Positions 63,611 to 64,000 of a stretch of 64,000 nucleotides of DNA are shown one piece after another. A program made the translations under genes and the position numbers. The DNA comes from an uncultured Rhodopila sp. (lineage in GTDB: Bacteria > Pseudomonadota > Alphaproteobacteria > Acetobacterales > Acetobacteraceae): contig CAINOE010000059.1 in assembly GCA_903851415.1 (NCBI GenBank), positions 1 through 64,000 on the forward strand. Direction: 5' to 3'. Under the pieces are notes generated by a model, which saw nothing but the letters and a program-made list of their open reading frames with translations, had not been told where the DNA came from and searched no databases. Within the stretch, counting starts at the first letter, position 1. Each line of letters starts with the position of its first letter.

Positions 63611-64000
63611 ATGGCTGATGGGGCTGATGACACACGTACGGCGCGGGTGACTGCCGAGGAAGCCCTGGCCATGCATGCCAGCGGGCGGCCCGGCAAACTG
63701 GAAACGCGCATCAGCAAACCGCTGACTACCGCGCGGGACCTGTCGCTGGCCTATTCGCCCGGCGTGGCGGAACCCTGCCTGCGCATCGCCAAGGACCCGT
63801 CGCTCGCCTATGACTACACGACCAAGGGGAACATGGTCGCGGTGATCTCCAACGGCACCGCCGTGCTCGGGCTCGGCAACCTGGGCGCGCTTGCCGCCAA
63901 GCCCGTGATGGAGGGCAAGGTCGCCCTGTTCAAACGCTTCGCCGACGTCGATGGCATCGACCTCGAGATCGGCACCGAGGACGTCGAGGAATTCGTCAAC
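63611..64000 (+). CDS. maeB: NADP-dependent malic enzyme, N-terminal part (runs off the right edge)
   Basis: The first 130 codons match the N-terminus of MaeB-type malic enzymes, which decarboxylate malate to pyruvate. The blocks LSLAYSPGVAEPCLRIA, NMVAVISNGTAVLGLGNLG and AKPVMEGKVALFKRFADVD are diagnostic. ATG 63611 is preceded by GAAGGA. The C-terminal phosphotransacetylase-like half, if present, lies outside. Confidence 0.9.
   Translation, partial: MADGADDTRTARVTAEEALAMHASGRPGKLETRISKPLTTARDLSLAYSPGVAEPCLRIAKDPSLAYDYTTKGNMVAVISNGTAVLGLGNLGALAAKPVMEGKVALFKRFADVDGIDLEIGTEDVEEFVN

Overview
The window is GC-rich DNA from an alphaproteobacterium, most likely of the Rhodospirillales/Acetobacteraceae type. 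The pointers are the def-fmt-truA and dapD-dapE neighbourhood, an Hsp20-DUF1150 pair, a hemD-mitofilin-hemY operon, a compact flgB-flgC-fliE-fliQ-fliR-flhB cluster, and a GTTC-N7-GTTC LexA box in front of recA. This placement is inference from gene content and order; no rRNA or tRNA gene was seen.

Layout. 1-9.7 kb is housekeeping: the 5' end of an acyl-CoA dehydrogenase gene, pdxH, a universal stress protein, ftsB, a small secreted repeat peptide, dapD/dapE with two paralogous membrane proteins, then truA/fmt/def on the other strand, and hsp20 with its DUF1150 partner. A cytochrome P450 gene broken by a frameshift lies at 9.7-11.1 kb. 11.2-15.7 kb holds flagellar export and rod genes in two divergent groups. 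The 332-bp gap between the groups carries a palindromic repeat and a perfect 8-bp inverted repeat. recA with its SOS box and a cytidine-deaminase-like gene follow.

17.4-42.0 kb is a one-strand block of about 25 phage structural genes. In transcription order it encodes terminase, portal, scaffold-like protein, capsid, connectors, contractile sheath, tube, tail chaperone with a GGGAAAC -1 frameshift site, a very short tape-measure candidate, baseplate (LysM/X, D-like, V-like spike, W/gp25-like, J-like, I-like) and a large fibre module ending in an SGNH esterase. I see no integrase, repressor, replication gene, holin, endolysin, capsid protease or att repeat. The block ends 6 bp from the neighbouring host gene. 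It therefore looks like a domesticated, gene-transfer-agent-like or decayed contractile particle rather than an intact prophage.

42.1-64 kb returns to core genes: tgt-queF-queG (queuosine), rsmI, an LpoA-like lipoprotein, and the leftward run tsaD-rlmJ-gpsA-murJ-trpS. hemD-mitofilin-hemY runs rightward; an M23-type protein lacking a metal ligand and the run mnmG-mutS-glnD run leftward. The 5' part of a malic enzyme gene runs off the right edge.

Points that merit a second look are the particle cluster and its frameshift signal, the terminase gene with no ordinary start at its conserved N-terminus, three copies of a 76-bp palindromic element (one next to a 30-bp duplication of the ftsB tail), the broken P450, the WREH-repeat peptide, and the M23 protein with HLY in place of HLH.
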